Shown here one piece after another: positions 1-10,405 of a stretch of DNA of 64,000 nt. The stretch is from Aphelocoma coerulescens (taxonomy: Eukaryota > Chordata > Aves > Passeriformes > Corvidae), in contig NW_027184083.1 in NCBI RefSeq assembly GCF_041296385.1, positions 2,604,001 to 2,668,000 on the forward strand, given 5' to 3'. Position 1 is the stretch's first letter; each line of letters opens with the position of its first letter. The position numbers were made by a program, and so were the translations under genes. Below the pieces are notes generated by a model. The model saw only the letters and a program-made list of their open reading frames with translations, was not told the DNA's origin and searched no databases.

Positions 1-150
1 TTTTCTACTATACTATAAACATAGTTTTACAAGGTCGCAGGTGTTCATAGTTTATAGAACTTCTGCAATATCTTCTGTGAGAGAGAAAAGTATCCCATGG
101 GCTTAGAAAGAAGCAAGAAAATTCTTGCTAGCAGCAATATTGTATCCACA
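1..150 (-). mobile_element. LTR fragment of the ERV-B family, cut by window start
   Basis: This stretch aligns by eye with the end of the ERV-B LTRs (4421-4573 and 24758-24911). Shared text includes the gtgagagagaaaag block and the terminal gtatc-caca. It is clearly more diverged than the two ERV-B copies are from each other. Read on the minus strand it is the first 150 bases of U3. Confidence 0.8.
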
Positions 151-212
151 GAAACTAACAGTAACAGAAACAGAAACAGAAACAATACTAATACTAATAC
201 TAATAACAAAAG
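151..212. repeat. Short tandem repeats (acagaa)n and (actaat)n
   Basis: Simple repeats directly abut the LTR end at 150: several acagaa units followed by actaat units. They occupy the place of the polypurine tract region of the truncated provirus. No gene is visible here. Confidence 0.7.
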
Positions 213-299
213 TGTACAAAGAGAGGGTTTCAGTCTCAGTAGCTAGTACAGTGCTGTTTTGGATTCGGAATGAGGATGGTGTTGATAACCCACTGGTGT

Positions 300-1192
300 T
301 TTGGTTTTTTGCTTAGTCATGTTTATCCTGAGTTAAGGACTTTTTTTTCTTGTCTCATGGTCTGCCAGTGAGGAGGTACACAAAAAAAAACAAACTGAGG
401 GGGAGCATAGCCAGGACAGGTGACCCAAACTGACCAAAGGGATATTCCACACCATAGAATATCATGCCCAGTATATAAACTGGGGGAAGTTACCCAGAAG
501 GGCAGCCAATCTGGGTTTGGGAAGGGGGTCTGGCATCAGTCAGTGGGTGGTGAGCAACTGCATTGTGTATCACTTTTTTTCCCCTTATTATCATTTACCA
601 TTATTGATGCCTTGAGAGGCCACCTATAAACAGAGACTAGACAGGAGTAAGGGAATAAAGGTAGGTATTTATTTGAAAGGCCTTCAAAGGTACACCCTGG
701 GGAGCCAGGGGCTATTGCCAAGATGGACCCCAAGATGGAGGACAGGTCACGAGTTCTTCACACTTTTATAGGTTTGGTTCGTTTGCATATCAGGGTTAAT
801 TCTCCAATTAAAGCTTCAGTTTAATGATGTAATTCCCCCTCAGCTTGCCCCCCTCTCAAAGGCTTTTGGTTTATTCTTTTTGGGTCTAGGACAGTCTGAG
901 TGTCCTTGGAGAGCAGGCCTGGAGAGGCTTTGTTATGTCTACCTAGCATGACAGAGCAGAAATTAACAGGCTACAAGAAACTTCAGAGTTACACACTAAG
1001 CAGTACAGGATTTAAAAAATATAAAAGTTAAAACCTAAGGCATCATTCTTACTGCATTTTATTTTCTTTTCAATTATTAAACTGTTCTTTTCTCAACATA
1101 CAAGTTTTACTTCCACCAGGGTTGGGGGAGAGAGTGGAGGTCGTGTGAGCAGCTGCATGGTGCTTAATCTCCAGCTGGGCTTAAACCGTGAC
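300..1192 (+). mobile_element. LTR with TATA box and polyadenylation region, split by a second LTR
   Basis: A plus-oriented LTR with a TATA-like gtatataaac at about 471-480, the attattaaactgttcttttctcaac block near 1072, and the terminal aaaccgtgaca at 1182-1192. This matches a very common bird LTR type as I remember it. The same family lies inverted at about 36938-37435. It is interrupted at 605-1045. The 5' border is approximate. Confidence 0.65.
605..1045. mobile_element. Solo LTR inserted inside the 300-1192 LTR
   Basis: The segment starts tgatgcctt and ends aaggcatca, so the ends are inverted repeats with TG...CA. It breaks the otherwise continuous host LTR. The block gggaataaaggtaggtattt near 652 resembles a polyadenylation region on the minus strand. 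I could not find an exact target duplication (ttat versus ttct), so the borders are probable rather than proven. Confidence 0.55.
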
Positions 1193-1724
1193 AGTGATTT
1201 ACATAGAAGATGCTCACCAAGCCCAGGACAATAAAAAAAATGGTGGACAGAACCTCTGCCTGCCATGCTTTCCTCCAACCAGTGTCGCTCTTCGCGCGCG
1301 GCTTTGCTGTGCTGTAGTGCGGGGTGCTGTGACCTTCCAAAAGCATCTCCTTAGTGAAGCCGCTCGGCAGGACCATCACGCACTCACACACGCGTGCACA
1401 CACAAACGGATAGCTCCAGTAATATGAGTCGATGGCAAAGAGGCAGGAAGGGTCTCCATGTAGAGTTCCACAGTCGAAGGTTTGTTGCAGCCACACCGTG
1501 AAGGGATCAAAGGACAAAGACAAAAGACAATGGAGAGACAAGGTTTAAGTATGGGAGCGGGGCGAGCATCAGAGACCAATGATCTGAGGGCACGGGGGCA
1601 GTACACAGGCAGGACTATGGAATGGGAGCCAATGGGGAAGCTCTGGGGAAGTGGCGAGGGGCAAGGGCCAATGGGGGGAACCTGGAGTGGAGAAATTTCT
1701 AGGGCATGGGACATATAAGGGGGC
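1193..1724 (-). mobile_element. Probable LTR remnant
   Basis: No gene is supported. The text around 1465-1520 (gttgcagccacaccgtgaag) and inverted CCAAT boxes (ccaat at 1579, 1631 and 1669) look like a minus-oriented LTR. A short open frame here with one hydrophobic stretch is treated as chance. Confidence 0.4.
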
Positions 1725-2388
1725 TGTTCCTGTTTGGCCAAATTTAGAAATATATCCTCTGAGAGAGGGCAGGTCACAACCACCCCTCCCCCACCAGGTT
1801 CAGGAAAAAAAAATAAATTTTCCTCAAAGGAAAGTGAAAGAGATAAAAACTATTTATTTAACAAACACACAAGAAAAGGGATAATGATGCTAAATAATAA
1901 AATCTCTTGCTGTGGAGAGAAAAACCTGGGAAAATTTTTAGAGTCCTTCCGCAGATCTCTCTCCCTCACCTTGGAGCTGGGATGGGGTGGTGGGCCCACC
2001 TCCAGGGCCAAGGCCTCGGTGGAAAGTCCTCCCGATGTATTCTGATGTTGAAAAAGTACAGCAGAGGAAAAAAAAGAAAAGAAAAACCCAAGTCCCAGGA
2101 AAAACAAAAGTTCAACTCTCCGTCTCTCTCCGGAAAAAGAAAAAGGAGCTGAAAAACTGGCCAAAAGCAATCCGGGTACCTTCCCCACTCTCGCTCTGCT
2201 GCCGCAGCTGAAAAAAAAGTCTCTATCTCTGTGTGACCTTGAACAAGCTGTAAACTGCTTTGAAGAAGTTTTGTTCAGGTTTTCCTCTTCCCTCTCAGGC
2301 TCAGTTTAAAGGCATAGAAAGGCAGAAAATTAATTCCTGGGCAGGGGGCTGCGATAGGGGATATACGTCACAAAGTCACCCCAAGACG
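1725..2388 (-). mobile_element. Solo LTR, 'TGTCTTGGGG' family
   Basis: Aligned with three other copies in this window (26474-27114 inverted, 55121-55747, 56263-56910). It begins tgttcctgtttggccaaattt and ends in the caccccaagac block. On the minus strand it is a TG-starting LTR of about 640 bp. The last base differs from the usual CA/TG end and no convincing target duplication remains. Confidence 0.75.
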
Positions 2389-2821
2389 GGTGGAGAGGTC
2401 AACGGCCAACCAGGGAAGCAGAACTGGGGTACATTACCATAAAAGAACAGAGCATTCTGCGGGAAGCTTCTTTTCTCACCCAACCTGGGGAGGTTCTCTG
2501 ATACTAGGGACTGTCTCACCAGAGGACTCTCTTTGTCCCTTGTTACATAGGCTCACTGGCCACCACAAACCAGAAAGGAATGTCCTTTCTTCTTGGAAGT
2601 GAGAGGGAGTCCTTTTTCCCCACACCTGGCAATGACATAAGATGGTATTGAATAACACAATTTCTTGGCCATGCCCCCTCCCACTGATCTGGGCTGGAAC
2701 CAGGACATGGGGGAAAAAAAAAGACAAACACTTAAGGAAAACACTTTCCCTCTGGCTTTCTCAGGCTCAACTCCAGGCCAGATACTTCTTGTCCCTCCTT
2801 CATAGTCTTTGCTCCCCTTGG
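2389..2821. other. Unassigned stretch left of ERV-A
   Basis: No coding region or exon is recognisable. The a-rich run at 2714-2724 and text such as cactgatctgggctggaacc suggest another decayed LTR, but I cannot delimit it. Confidence 0.3.
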
Positions 2822-3282
2822 TGCCTTTTCCTGGTCTTAAAATTGAGTCAAACATGGTTAGAAGGGGAAAAAGGGATTTTACCTTGATATTTATTTTAAG
2901 GATCCTTAGGTGCACCACGTCCAGGTCAAATGCACCCCAATGCACACCACACCAGCACACCCCCAAAAGATCTGGTATAACATTATAGGTCTTACTAATT
3001 AGCATATCTATCAAAAATTCCCCAATGAGAGGCTTGAATGAGCTCCCTCCTCCCCAAGGAACCTTCCCCTGCATGGTTCTATCTTAGTTTACAGAATGTG
3101 TTCTGGAGAGGACCTTGGGGTCTGGGGCACACTATCCTCTACCTATGAAGCTTCTAAAATGTTTAGTCTCTCAGCTTGACAAACAAGTCCAAGAATGTAG
3201 GCAAAAAGCACTAAGAATACAGAAGTTGTAAAAAGGTATAACAGGGGTATAAAAGAAAAGGCAAAAAATCTTCATGGCATCA
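2822..3282 (-). mobile_element. ERV-A 3' LTR
   Basis: Minus-strand LTR of about 461 bp, tgccttttcc to ggcatca on the plus strand. It differs from the partner at 30508-30970 only by a small change near attgag/atcaagag and one g/a change. It is directly preceded, in its own direction, by a purine tract. Confidence 0.93.
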
Positions 3283-3296
3283 TTTGCCCCCTTTTA
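3283..3296 (-). other. ERV-A polypurine tract
   Basis: On the minus strand AAAAGGGGGCAAA sits immediately before the LTR start TGATGCC, the position and composition expected of the plus-strand primer. Confidence 0.8.
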
Positions 3297-3337
3297 GAGA
3301 CTAACAAAACTCTACCTTGTCTAGTCTCTACTGTACT

Positions 3338-3670
3338 TTACCCGCAGAACCGGTTTACACAACTGGCTGCTCCACAGGCTATTTCACAGATGATAACTAC
3401 AATTGCAGCTATTGTAAATGTTTCTTTTACCCAGGCCCAGTTTGGTAACCATGAAGTGAGGGTATCAAAAATATGACCAAATTTTAAGGTGTTATTTCTA
3501 GAAGGTACTTCATGTAGAATTTGCGTTCCTTTCCAAATTTCATCCAAATCTTTCTTAATTCTCCCACTTTGGTCCACTAAGAACCTTGGACACATTTTGG
3601 ACCACAGTCCTATGTAAATCATGGGGCGAACCTTGAACCATGATTTCCAGTTGGGCAAACAGCAAACATG
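3338..3670 (-). pseudogene. ERV-A Env transmembrane C-terminal remnant
   Basis: About 107 codons are open. The frame ends in a membrane-proximal SWLPNWAWVKE segment followed by a hydrophobic span of about 17 residues (TIAAIVVIICEIACGAA) and a Cys-containing tail. This layout fits the end of a class I retroviral Env transmembrane subunit. Surface subunit and fusion region are absent: the integrase end lies directly upstream, so a deletion joined pol to the last part of env. It cannot mediate entry as it stands. Confidence 0.7.
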
Positions 3671-3681
3671 TAAAAGACAGT

Positions 3682-4193
3682 TTAGACTGCATCTTTCTGA
3701 TTTGTATCAGTCTCTGTCTTCTTGGTGATTTTGGGAGCAGAAGCTTTCTTCACCCTGGAGTAGTGAATCCACGGTCCCTTGCCAGCAACCTCTACCGCAG
3801 TAAGAGTGGTCAGCAAAACTTGGAATGGTCCCTTCCACTTGGCTTGCAAGGGGTTGCTGTCCCACCACTTGATGTAGACCCAGTCTCCAGGCTTGAATGG
3901 ATGAGCAGGAGTGTCCAATCCTATTGGTTTGGATAACACGACAAATCTGGAGCTTCTGCAAAGTAGAACTCAGAGACATTAAATACTTCTGCAAATCATT
4001 TTTACCTCTCATATGAATTTCCCCCGGGATGTGTGGAACCTGGTATGTCCTGCCATATAATATTTCATAGGGACTTATGTTGTCCCTTCGCCTTGGCTGT
4101 ATGCGGACTCTCAGTAAGGCTATAGGCAGGGCTTGAACCCATGTCATGGATGTCTCTTGACAAATCTCGCAAATCTGGGTTTTGAGGGACCCA
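3682..4193 (-). pseudogene. ERV-A integrase C-terminal part, separated by the ERV-B insertion
   Basis: Minus-strand reading shows the end of the catalytic core (SPYEILYGR) and the DNA-binding tail with FKPGDWVYIKWW and KWKGPFQVLLTT, the GPY/F-type module of gamma-like integrases. The part at 3707-4198 is in a different frame from the part at 3682-3939, so at least one frameshift is present. It is continuous with the integrase at 24918-26473 once ERV-B is removed. Confidence 0.88.
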
Positions 4194-4199
4194 TTCATG
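4194..4199. repeat. Target duplication TTCATG (left) of ERV-B
   Basis: TTCATG at 4194-4199 and again at 24912-24917 flank the ERV-B LTRs. Six base pairs is the usual duplication of alpha/beta-type integrases. Confidence 0.9.
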
Positions 4200-4573
4200 T
4201 ATTACCGCAGGCCTGGGCCCTAGGGTACATCACCGTGTCCCGCAGCCATAAGGGAGGAGGAGGAGAGAAGATCCAGCAGGCAGGAATTGTGCAGCAAGAT
4301 TGATTTATTTAATTATTTTAAAAACTCTTATAGACTTTTTTCTTCATAGTCTAATTGGACAAAGGATCAGCCACCCCTTGGGGGTGATTGGCTAAAATCC
4401 TAAAACATCCATTGTCAAAATATTTTTCTACTATACCATAAACAAGACTTTTCAAGGTTGCAGGTGGCTTGGTTGTTTACATTCCCTGCTACCTCTTCTG
4501 TGAGAGAGAAAAGTCTCTCACGGACTTAGAAAATAGCAAGAAAATCCTTCCTAGCAGCATGTTTGTATCTACA
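4200..4573 (-). mobile_element. ERV-B 3' LTR
   Basis: 374 bp, tattaccgcagg to gtatctaca on the plus strand; on the minus strand it begins TGTAGATAC. The purine tract AAAAAGGGGGAAT (plus 4574-4586) adjoins it. The LTR ends TA rather than CA on the minus strand, in both copies. Confidence 0.92.
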
Positions 4574-4702
4574 ATTCCCCCTTTTTGTTTTATAAGATAA
4601 CAACTCTACTATTAATGCCAAATAGAAATCTACATCAGTTATTAATTCTAAATATGTCCTTAAGGCTTTAACTATCTGACTCCATAACAAGAATTTTAAA
4701 GT
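4574..4702 (-). other. ERV-B polypurine tract and 3' untranslated part
   Basis: The tract is followed by about 110 bases of AT-rich DNA with no reading frame, ending at the integrase tail. No env is present. Confidence 0.65.
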
Positions 4703-5110
4703 TCAGTCTCTGCTTGTAGAAGGACCATCCCAGTCTCTGCTTGTGGAAGGACCATCTGCCTGATGGTTGACATCCTGGTCATCATCAGAAGAGTCATTAG
4801 GCTGATGATCTACATTCTGGTCGCCATTTGGATGGTTGGTGTTCTGGTCATCATTTGGAGGTTGCCTGTTCCGCCTCTGGTGCCGTAGGTCAGGGCGAAC
4901 GCATTTTGAAGGTAGCCACCGTACCTCAGTATCTGTGGAAACGCAAACATACCCACGACCCCAAGCGATAAGCTCATGCGGGCCTTCCCACTGGTTAGTG
5001 AGTAGATTTTGCACCCAGACTTTTTCCCGGGGCAGTTGTGTCTCACCTGCAGACTGCAATGAGAGAAAATGCTTCAGAATAATAGGTTTATTTGAATTTT
5101 ATGGCACTGT
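4703..5110 (-). pseudogene. ERV-B integrase C-terminal domain with acidic repeat tail
   Basis: The minus frame reads KVWVQNLLTNQWEGP and ELIAWGRGYVCVSTDT followed by VRWLPSK, the beta-type integrase DNA-binding domain. It is followed by an unusual hydrophilic tail made of repeated DDQN/NHP and DGPSTSRD units, ending at 4703. The catalytic core (first Asp, second Asp, Glu) is missing. The upstream part to about 5110 contains a short relic of the core. Confidence 0.82.
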
Positions 5111-5310
5111 AAGGTGATTAACTGTATACAAAGCTTTTTCTAGTCAGCTTCAGTAACCAAATTCAAAGGTTCCTGTGAGAATCATTGAAAAGCCATGATA
5201 ACAGCTCTTAATTCAACTAACTGAGCAGAGTCTGACTCGGATTGGTGCGTTAATCAACCACTGCAAAGGCAGTGTAGGATACTGTGCGCCCTTACGCACA
5301 GCGACCCCTC
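5111..5310 (-). pseudogene. ERV-B RNase H stub at the pol deletion point
   Basis: A short minus-strand motif SESDSAQLVELRAVIMA, typical of the RNase H active-site helix with its Glu, survives near 5190-5245. It lies directly downstream of protease and upstream of the integrase relic. RT and the rest of RNase H are gone, and stops interrupt the piece. Confidence 0.7.
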
Positions 5311-6186
5311 CTAAAAATTTCTCCCAATCTGTATGCCCCAAGCTGCGAACATGTCCCGTCCCCAAAGGTTAAGGGAAGTGGTAGCAACATAAGGCCTAAT
5401 CATAGCTGGGTGCCCTTCTGAATCCTTCACCACCACAGGCCGTTCACTTAAATAGTTCTGTGTGGTTCCTCCTACTCCTGCGATGGCCGATCCCACCGGG
5501 GCTAAAGGCCATGAGGGAGGCCATGCAGAGAAGGAGATGATAGTTACATCAGCACCCATATCAATCAAACCTCGAAGCTGAATCCGGGGTGGACGGGCGC
5601 TTGGCAGGACCAGGGTACATGTCATCTGTGGCCTTTGGTCAGAGATGTCTGCAGTCCAGAAGGCCTGCGGAAGTCCCGTAGATCCACTGCCATTATCTTC
5701 GTGAGTTTGTTGTTCTATCCTGGGGACACAAGACTTAAAAGGCACTAATTTAGCAAGGCAGGTCTTTTCAGGAATAGTGACAGGGGGTTTTTGCGTGGAG
5801 ACCATAGCGCAAATCTGACCTTTAAAGTCAGCATCAATAACTCCTGAGTGCACTAAGATTCCTTGATGGGCAACATCAGGTTTTCCCACCAGCATTGCAC
5901 TGGATCCCTGGGCTAAGGGTCCATATGCATCCAAGGGAACGTTATAAATACCGCTAGAGTCTAAGACGACTGTGGCTGCGGTGTGGACGTCAAAAACATC
6001 TAATCCCTGGGTGCTGTCTGCTCCCTGGGTGCTGTCTCTAGGGTGTCTGGGTAGGCCTGTGCCTGTACCTGTGCCACTCTCTGGGGGAGAGACTGCATCG
6101 GAGAGCAATTCCCCCTCCTTGCACCCCGGCGGAAGTTTCCCGACAAATAGTCGGAGCAATGCCCTGGCCTGCCACACCTCTTGCAC
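5311..6186 (-). pseudogene. ERV-B dUTPase-protease
   Basis: Open for 291 codons. The middle part reads as a retroviral dUTPase (GIYNVPLDAYGP, GVIDADFKGQI, where Tyr in the usual motif is Phe). The last 100 residues are an aspartic protease: GLIDMGADVTIIS holds the catalytic Asp but has Met where Thr is usual, and WGRDMFAAWGIQIG is the usual C-terminal signature. The Thr-to-Met change in the D-T-G triad probably impairs activity. It is in a different frame from the nucleocapsid, as expected for a frameshifted pro gene. Confidence 0.85.
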
Positions 6187-6548
6187 TGGGGGATTGGTGG
6201 GTTCTCTTTTTGGCTTGGCCTAGGCCCCTTCCTTTTTTTCGCCTGTTTTGGTTGCTTTGGTTCACGACCAGAAGATGCGTGAACAGGCTGCAGGAACGCA
6301 GCTAAAGCAGACCTTTTCTGGTTCCCAGATCCCACCTTAGCGCAGGCTTTGACCATGTCTGTTACCTCAGGATCCCCTGGTAAGGCATCTATGATTTTTC
6401 TGCACTCTTCATTTGCGTTATCTCTCACTAACTGCCTTAACAACATCTGTCTTAACCCATCATCCTCAACCTGCTTCTCGAGAGAAGCAGCGACTTTCTC
6501 TACAAAGAAGAGGAATGACTCTGATTTCCCTTGAACTATTTCAGTATA
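6000..6548 (-). pseudogene. ERV-B capsid end and nucleocapsid
   Basis: After a TGA at 6549-6551 the gag frame continues with the conserved capsid block around IVQGKSESF and then a basic nucleocapsid rich in Lys, Pro and Arg. One zinc knuckle, CKRCGRPGHCSDYL, has the first three ligands but not the last Cys in the normal position. This gene would need readthrough of the TGA, so it is listed as broken. Confidence 0.8.
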
Positions 6549-7377
6549 TCACTTTCTGGGTACAGACAACTCCATGGTTTTCAACAGGGCGGCTATGCCG
6601 ACCTTTTGAACTTGCTGCAGGACACTAGAGGACAAAGTACCCTGTAGACTGGGATCAGAGAAGGGACCAGTCCCCATCAAAGCATCCATTCCTGCTGTCC
6701 ATCTAGGATCGGCACCAGGGAGCTGCATATTCCCTAATGCAGCCTTGTAGGCCAGCTTTCTCCAGGTTTTCTCAAAAACTGTAAATTGTATAGGTTGAAA
6801 TAGAATTTGACCTAAGTGTCTGATATCAAATGGAGCAAGCAAATCTGTATTTATCACCCTTATTATCTGCAGAACCTCAGTAGAACCTAGCCCATGTTGT
6901 GCCACCTTGGACTGCAGGTCCTGGGCAACCTTCCAAGCAATTACCTCATGCTTATCATGCTCCCCTGAATTTGGGAGAGCCTTATACACTGGGAAAGCTT
7001 GGATCTCCCCTTTTGGGGAATCACTACCATCCTGAACTTCTGGCACACCCTGTGGATGAAGTTTCACAGCTCCCCGGTTACCTCCAGAATCCTCTGATCT
7101 ATTTGGCATTCCAAGGGTTTCCAATAACCTCCAGTCATCCTCCTCCAATGCTCCCATCTTAACTGACTCTAAGAAGCGACCGTAGTGGGTCGGACGCACT
7201 GTTACCGTGCAGTCCTGAAAGGTCCAGGGGCGAGACCGGCGCAGCCTTTTTCTTCGCCTCGTGGCTACAGCTGCCTTACGACCTGGGCCCAGAACCTCAT
7301 CTGCCTCACTGCCTGCCGATGAGTCATCAGGCAAAGGCAACTCTGAGGTGCTGGGAGCGAACAGAAATGTACGTGGA
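6549..7377 (-). pseudogene. ERV-B Gag, capsid part downstream of the ERV-C insertion
   Basis: About 275 codons open. The segment includes APFDIRHLGQILFQPIQF and VFEKTW, typical of class II capsids, preceded by a basic KRLRRSRPW region. It ends at a TGA at 6549. The N-terminal half of the same Gag lies at 23180-24409, about 16 kb away, because ERV-C landed in between. Confidence 0.87.
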
Positions 7378-7382
7378 GGGGC
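7378..7382. repeat. Target duplication GGGGC (left) of ERV-C
   Basis: GGGGC precedes the LTR at 7383 and follows the other LTR at 23175-23179. Five bases fits ERV-L/gamma-type integration. Confidence 0.85.
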
Positions 7383-7934
7383 TGTACTAGTTTGAAAACA
7401 AACCAGTGGGAGGCACCAAGTCAGAATAACAATTTAATGGGGAAAATCAAAGAAAAGGGAAAAAAGAAAGACTAAAAGAAAACACTGGTTCAAACTGACA
7501 GAGTCAAGATACAACCTGAGTCCTGGTTAGGCAGGGTGGTGGTTGCAGTCCTCTGAAGCGGTGATCCTGTAGAATAAAAAGGTCTGCTCTTCCTCAGAAG
7601 GTCCAGTGGTGGCTCTGTAGCTCCTGTCCTCTGGAGATCCAGTGGAGAAGGGTCTCTCTGGTGTTCAGAGTCCCAGATTATATCCACGATGGGATGCTTG
7701 GTTCCTCCCTCTGGGTGGAGCATCTCACAATAGGGTAATGAGTCATGAGGCCAAGTGTTGATTAGGCTCATTAACAGAAGATAGTCCGGAGGGAGTTATC
7801 TCTGAGTCGTGCAGCAGGACAATGATGGGCCATTAACAGAAAGATAGTCTGGGGGGAGGAGGCAAGGAAACACTGCCCCACCTGATTTAAACGGCTCATG
7901 AGGATGGTAATAGAATACACCTCAACCCAGGACA
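7383..7934 (-). mobile_element. ERV-C 3' LTR
   Basis: 552 bp, tgtactagtttg to aacccaggaca on the plus strand. Next to it, on the minus strand, the purine tract TAAGGGGTGGATAA (plus 7935-7948) matches that of ERV-D. Confidence 0.93.
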
Positions 7935-7948
7935 TTATCCACCCCTTA

Positions 7949-7996
7949 TTCTATTACCATCTACATCATCCCAAATCAATACCTTCTTTAAACTCT

Positions 7997-8027
<31 letters not shown>

Positions 8028-8039
8028 CACAATGAAACC
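7949..8039. repeat. ERV-C 3' untranslated region with (TA)n/(CA)n
   Basis: Between pol stop and polypurine tract. An alternating acacacatacatatatata run lies at about 8000-8031. No reading frame. Confidence 0.7.
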
Positions 8040-8726
8040 CTACACACCATTCTCACCTAAGATTAGGGCTCCTTGTGGTACACAACGGGTTTCCCCATCT
8101 TTCTGCATTACCCACCAAGTGCAACCAGGTCCTTGAGCAAAGACAATCCCACGGATGGGTTTGCCTTTGCCTGAGGTGGGATTAATCCAAACAGTCTTTC
8201 CTAAAATACCTCTCAGGTGTACCACAGGGACTCTATCTCCATCCACTGTGTGCAAGGGTTCAGACTCGGCAGGACCAGCTCGATTGATGGACCCTCGGGT
8301 ATTGACCATCCAGGTGGCCTTTGCTAAGTTCACTTCCCAATTTTTGAAGGTCCCCCCACCAAGTGCCTTTAGGGTGGTCTTAAGTAGTCCATTGCAGCGT
8401 TCAACTTTTCCGGCAGCTGGTGCATGATAAGGAATGTGATATATCCATTCGATACCGTGTTCTCTGGCCCAGGTGTTAATGAGGCTGTTCTTAAAATGAG
8501 TCCCGTTGTCTGACTTGATCCTGTCAGGGGTGCCATGTCTCCAAAGGACTTGCTTTTCCAGGCCCAAGATGGTGTTCTGGGCTGTAGCATGAGGCACAGG
8601 GTAGGTCTCCAGCCATCCAGTGGTTGCTTCAACCATGGTCAACACGTAGCGCTTGCCTTGGCGGGTTTGGGAAAGGGTGATGTAATCAACTTGCCAGGCT
8701 TCCCCATACCTGTACTTTGACCATCG
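8040..8726 (-). pseudogene. ERV-C integrase, catalytic core and C-terminus
   Basis: The frame begins after a TGA at 8727-8729 and stays open for about 228 codons. It contains the second catalytic Asp (IKSDNGTHF) and the Glu (AAGKVERCNG) of the DDE triad, and a C-terminal domain ending near the PPT. It is nearly identical to the ERV-D integrase. Because of the upstream stops it cannot be made from this copy. Confidence 0.9.
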
Positions 8727-9988
8727 TCAGCCGTACCACAGAGGCTTCACCCGCTTGGCCTGTTTGATTGCAGCACAGGTCACACAACTGTGGATGACCT
8801 GTGAAATGCTGTCCATGGTAAGGTCCACCCCTCGGTCACGGGCCCATCGGTATGTTGCATCTCTCCCCTGATGACCAGAGGCATCATGGGCCCAACGAGC
8901 TAGGAATAATTCTCCCTTGTGCTGCCAGTCCAGATCCACCTGTGATACTTTCACCTTGGCAGCTCGGTCCACCTGCTTGTTGTTGCAATGTTCTTCATTA
9001 GCCCGACTCTTGGGTATGTGCGCATCCACGTGTCGAACCTTCACGGTCAGCTTCTCTACTCGGGCGGCGATGTCCTGCCAAATCTCAGCAGCCCAGATGG
9101 TTTTCCCTCTGCGCTGCCAGTTGGCTTTTCTCCAGCGAACCAGCCATCCCCACAGAGCATTAGCTACCATCCACGAGTCGGTGTAGAGATAGAGCCTCGG
9201 CCATTTCTCTCGTTCAGCAATATCCAAAGCCAGCTGGACGGCTTTAAGCTCTGCAACCTGACTCGATCCACCTTGTCCCTCGGTAGCTTGTGCAACTTGT
9301 CATGTGGGGCTCCATACTGCAGCTTTCCACTTCCGGTTAGCGCCTACAATTCGGCAGGAACCATCAGTGAAGAGGGCATAACGTCTTTCAGTCCCCGGTA
9401 GCTCATTATATGGTGGGGCTTCCTCAGCACGAGTCACTTGCTCTTCCTCTTCTTCAGAAGATAATCCAAAAGTCTCACCTTCAGGCCAGTTTGTTATAAT
9501 TTCTAGAATCCCAGGGCGATTCGGGTTTCCAATACGGGCACGCTGTGTGATGAGAGCAATCCATTTGCTCCATGTGGGGTCGGTGGCGTGATGCGTGGAA
9601 GGAACCTTTCCCTTGAACATCCAACCCAGCACCGGTAGTCGGGGTGCCAGGAGGAGTTGTGCCTCTGTGCCGATTACCTCTGAGGCAGCTTGGACTCCTT
9701 CATAGGTGGCCAGGATTTCCTTTTCTGTGGGAGTGTAGTTGGCTTCAGATCCTCTGTAGCTTCGACTCCAAAACCCCAGTGGTCGGCCACGAGTCTCACC
9801 AGGCACCTTCTGCCAGAGGCTCCAGGACAGACCATTGTTCCCGGCTGCAGAGTAGAGCACAATCTTCATTTCTGGTCCTGACCTGACTGGGCCCAGGGCT
9901 ACTGCGTGAGCGATTTACTGCTTGATCTGGGCAAAGGCTTGCTGCTGTTCAGGGCCCCAGTGCAAATCGTTCTTCTTGCTGGTAACTA
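8727..9988 (-). pseudogene. ERV-C RT connection, RNase H and integrase N-terminus
   Basis: One frame interrupted by a TAA at 9915-9917, a TGA at 9300-9302 and a TGA at 8727-8729. It reads as RT connection (GFWSRSYRGSEANYTPTEKE), RNase H (ALFTDGSC, LYTDSWMVANA) and the integrase zinc-binding start (RWAHDASGH ... CVTCAAIK). The upstream border is the insertion of the cold-shock-domain element at 9989-9994. Confidence 0.9.
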
Positions 9989-9994
9989 GGTAGA
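9989..9994. repeat. Target duplication GGTAGA (left) of the cold-shock-domain element
   Basis: GGTAGA at 9989-9994 and 12218-12223. ERV-C pol is continuous when one copy and the element are removed. Confidence 0.95.
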
Positions 9995-10287
9995 TGTTGG
10001 GGTCTCCTCCCCCCGCCATGTAGCCCTGGGAGAGGGGCCCTGGGGGGGAGGCACGGGGTTTCCCTGCCCCTGGTCGGCCTCGTTCCCCATTGGTTGGTTT
10101 GTGTTCCCCTGCGCGGGCAAAGCAGCTCGGGTCCTGTGACTGTGGCAGAGTCCCTCAGCAGAGCCCGGCCATGCGGCTGGGGAAATAAACATCTCTGAAA
10201 CATCTAGCAAGAATCCGTCCGTATATATTTATTTTCCACGGGACTCCTGGTTTGATATAGGCGTGTTGCAGTATCCCCACTGCAACA
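9995..10287 (+). mobile_element. 5' LTR of the cold-shock-domain element
   Basis: 293 bp, GC-rich, with an inverted CCAAT (attgg) near 10089 and AATAAA at 10184-10189. It acts as promoter if transcribed. Identical by eye to 11925-12217. Confidence 0.95.
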
Positions 10288-10405
10288 TAATGGTGGTAAA
10301 TTGCGAGCAGAACGATCCCCGATCCCTAAGCGACTTTGTGTGAGTAAACCCTGGAAACTTTGGATTCTTCTTCTTGGTTTTGTTTTGCTATTCCATATCT
10401 AAACT
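10288..10405 (+). promoter_or_regulatory. Leader with candidate primer site and splice donor
   Basis: After the LTR comes taa and then TGGTGGTAAATTGCGAGC (10291-10308), which starts with the required TGG but which I cannot assign to a tRNA. A possible splice donor GTGAGT is at 10340-10345. A T-rich stretch precedes the start codon. Confidence 0.45.

Noticed and set aside
1164..1541. 125-codon minus frame with a hydrophobic C-terminal stretch
   Set aside because: It spans the end of one LTR and another LTR-like region, so a single gene is unlikely.
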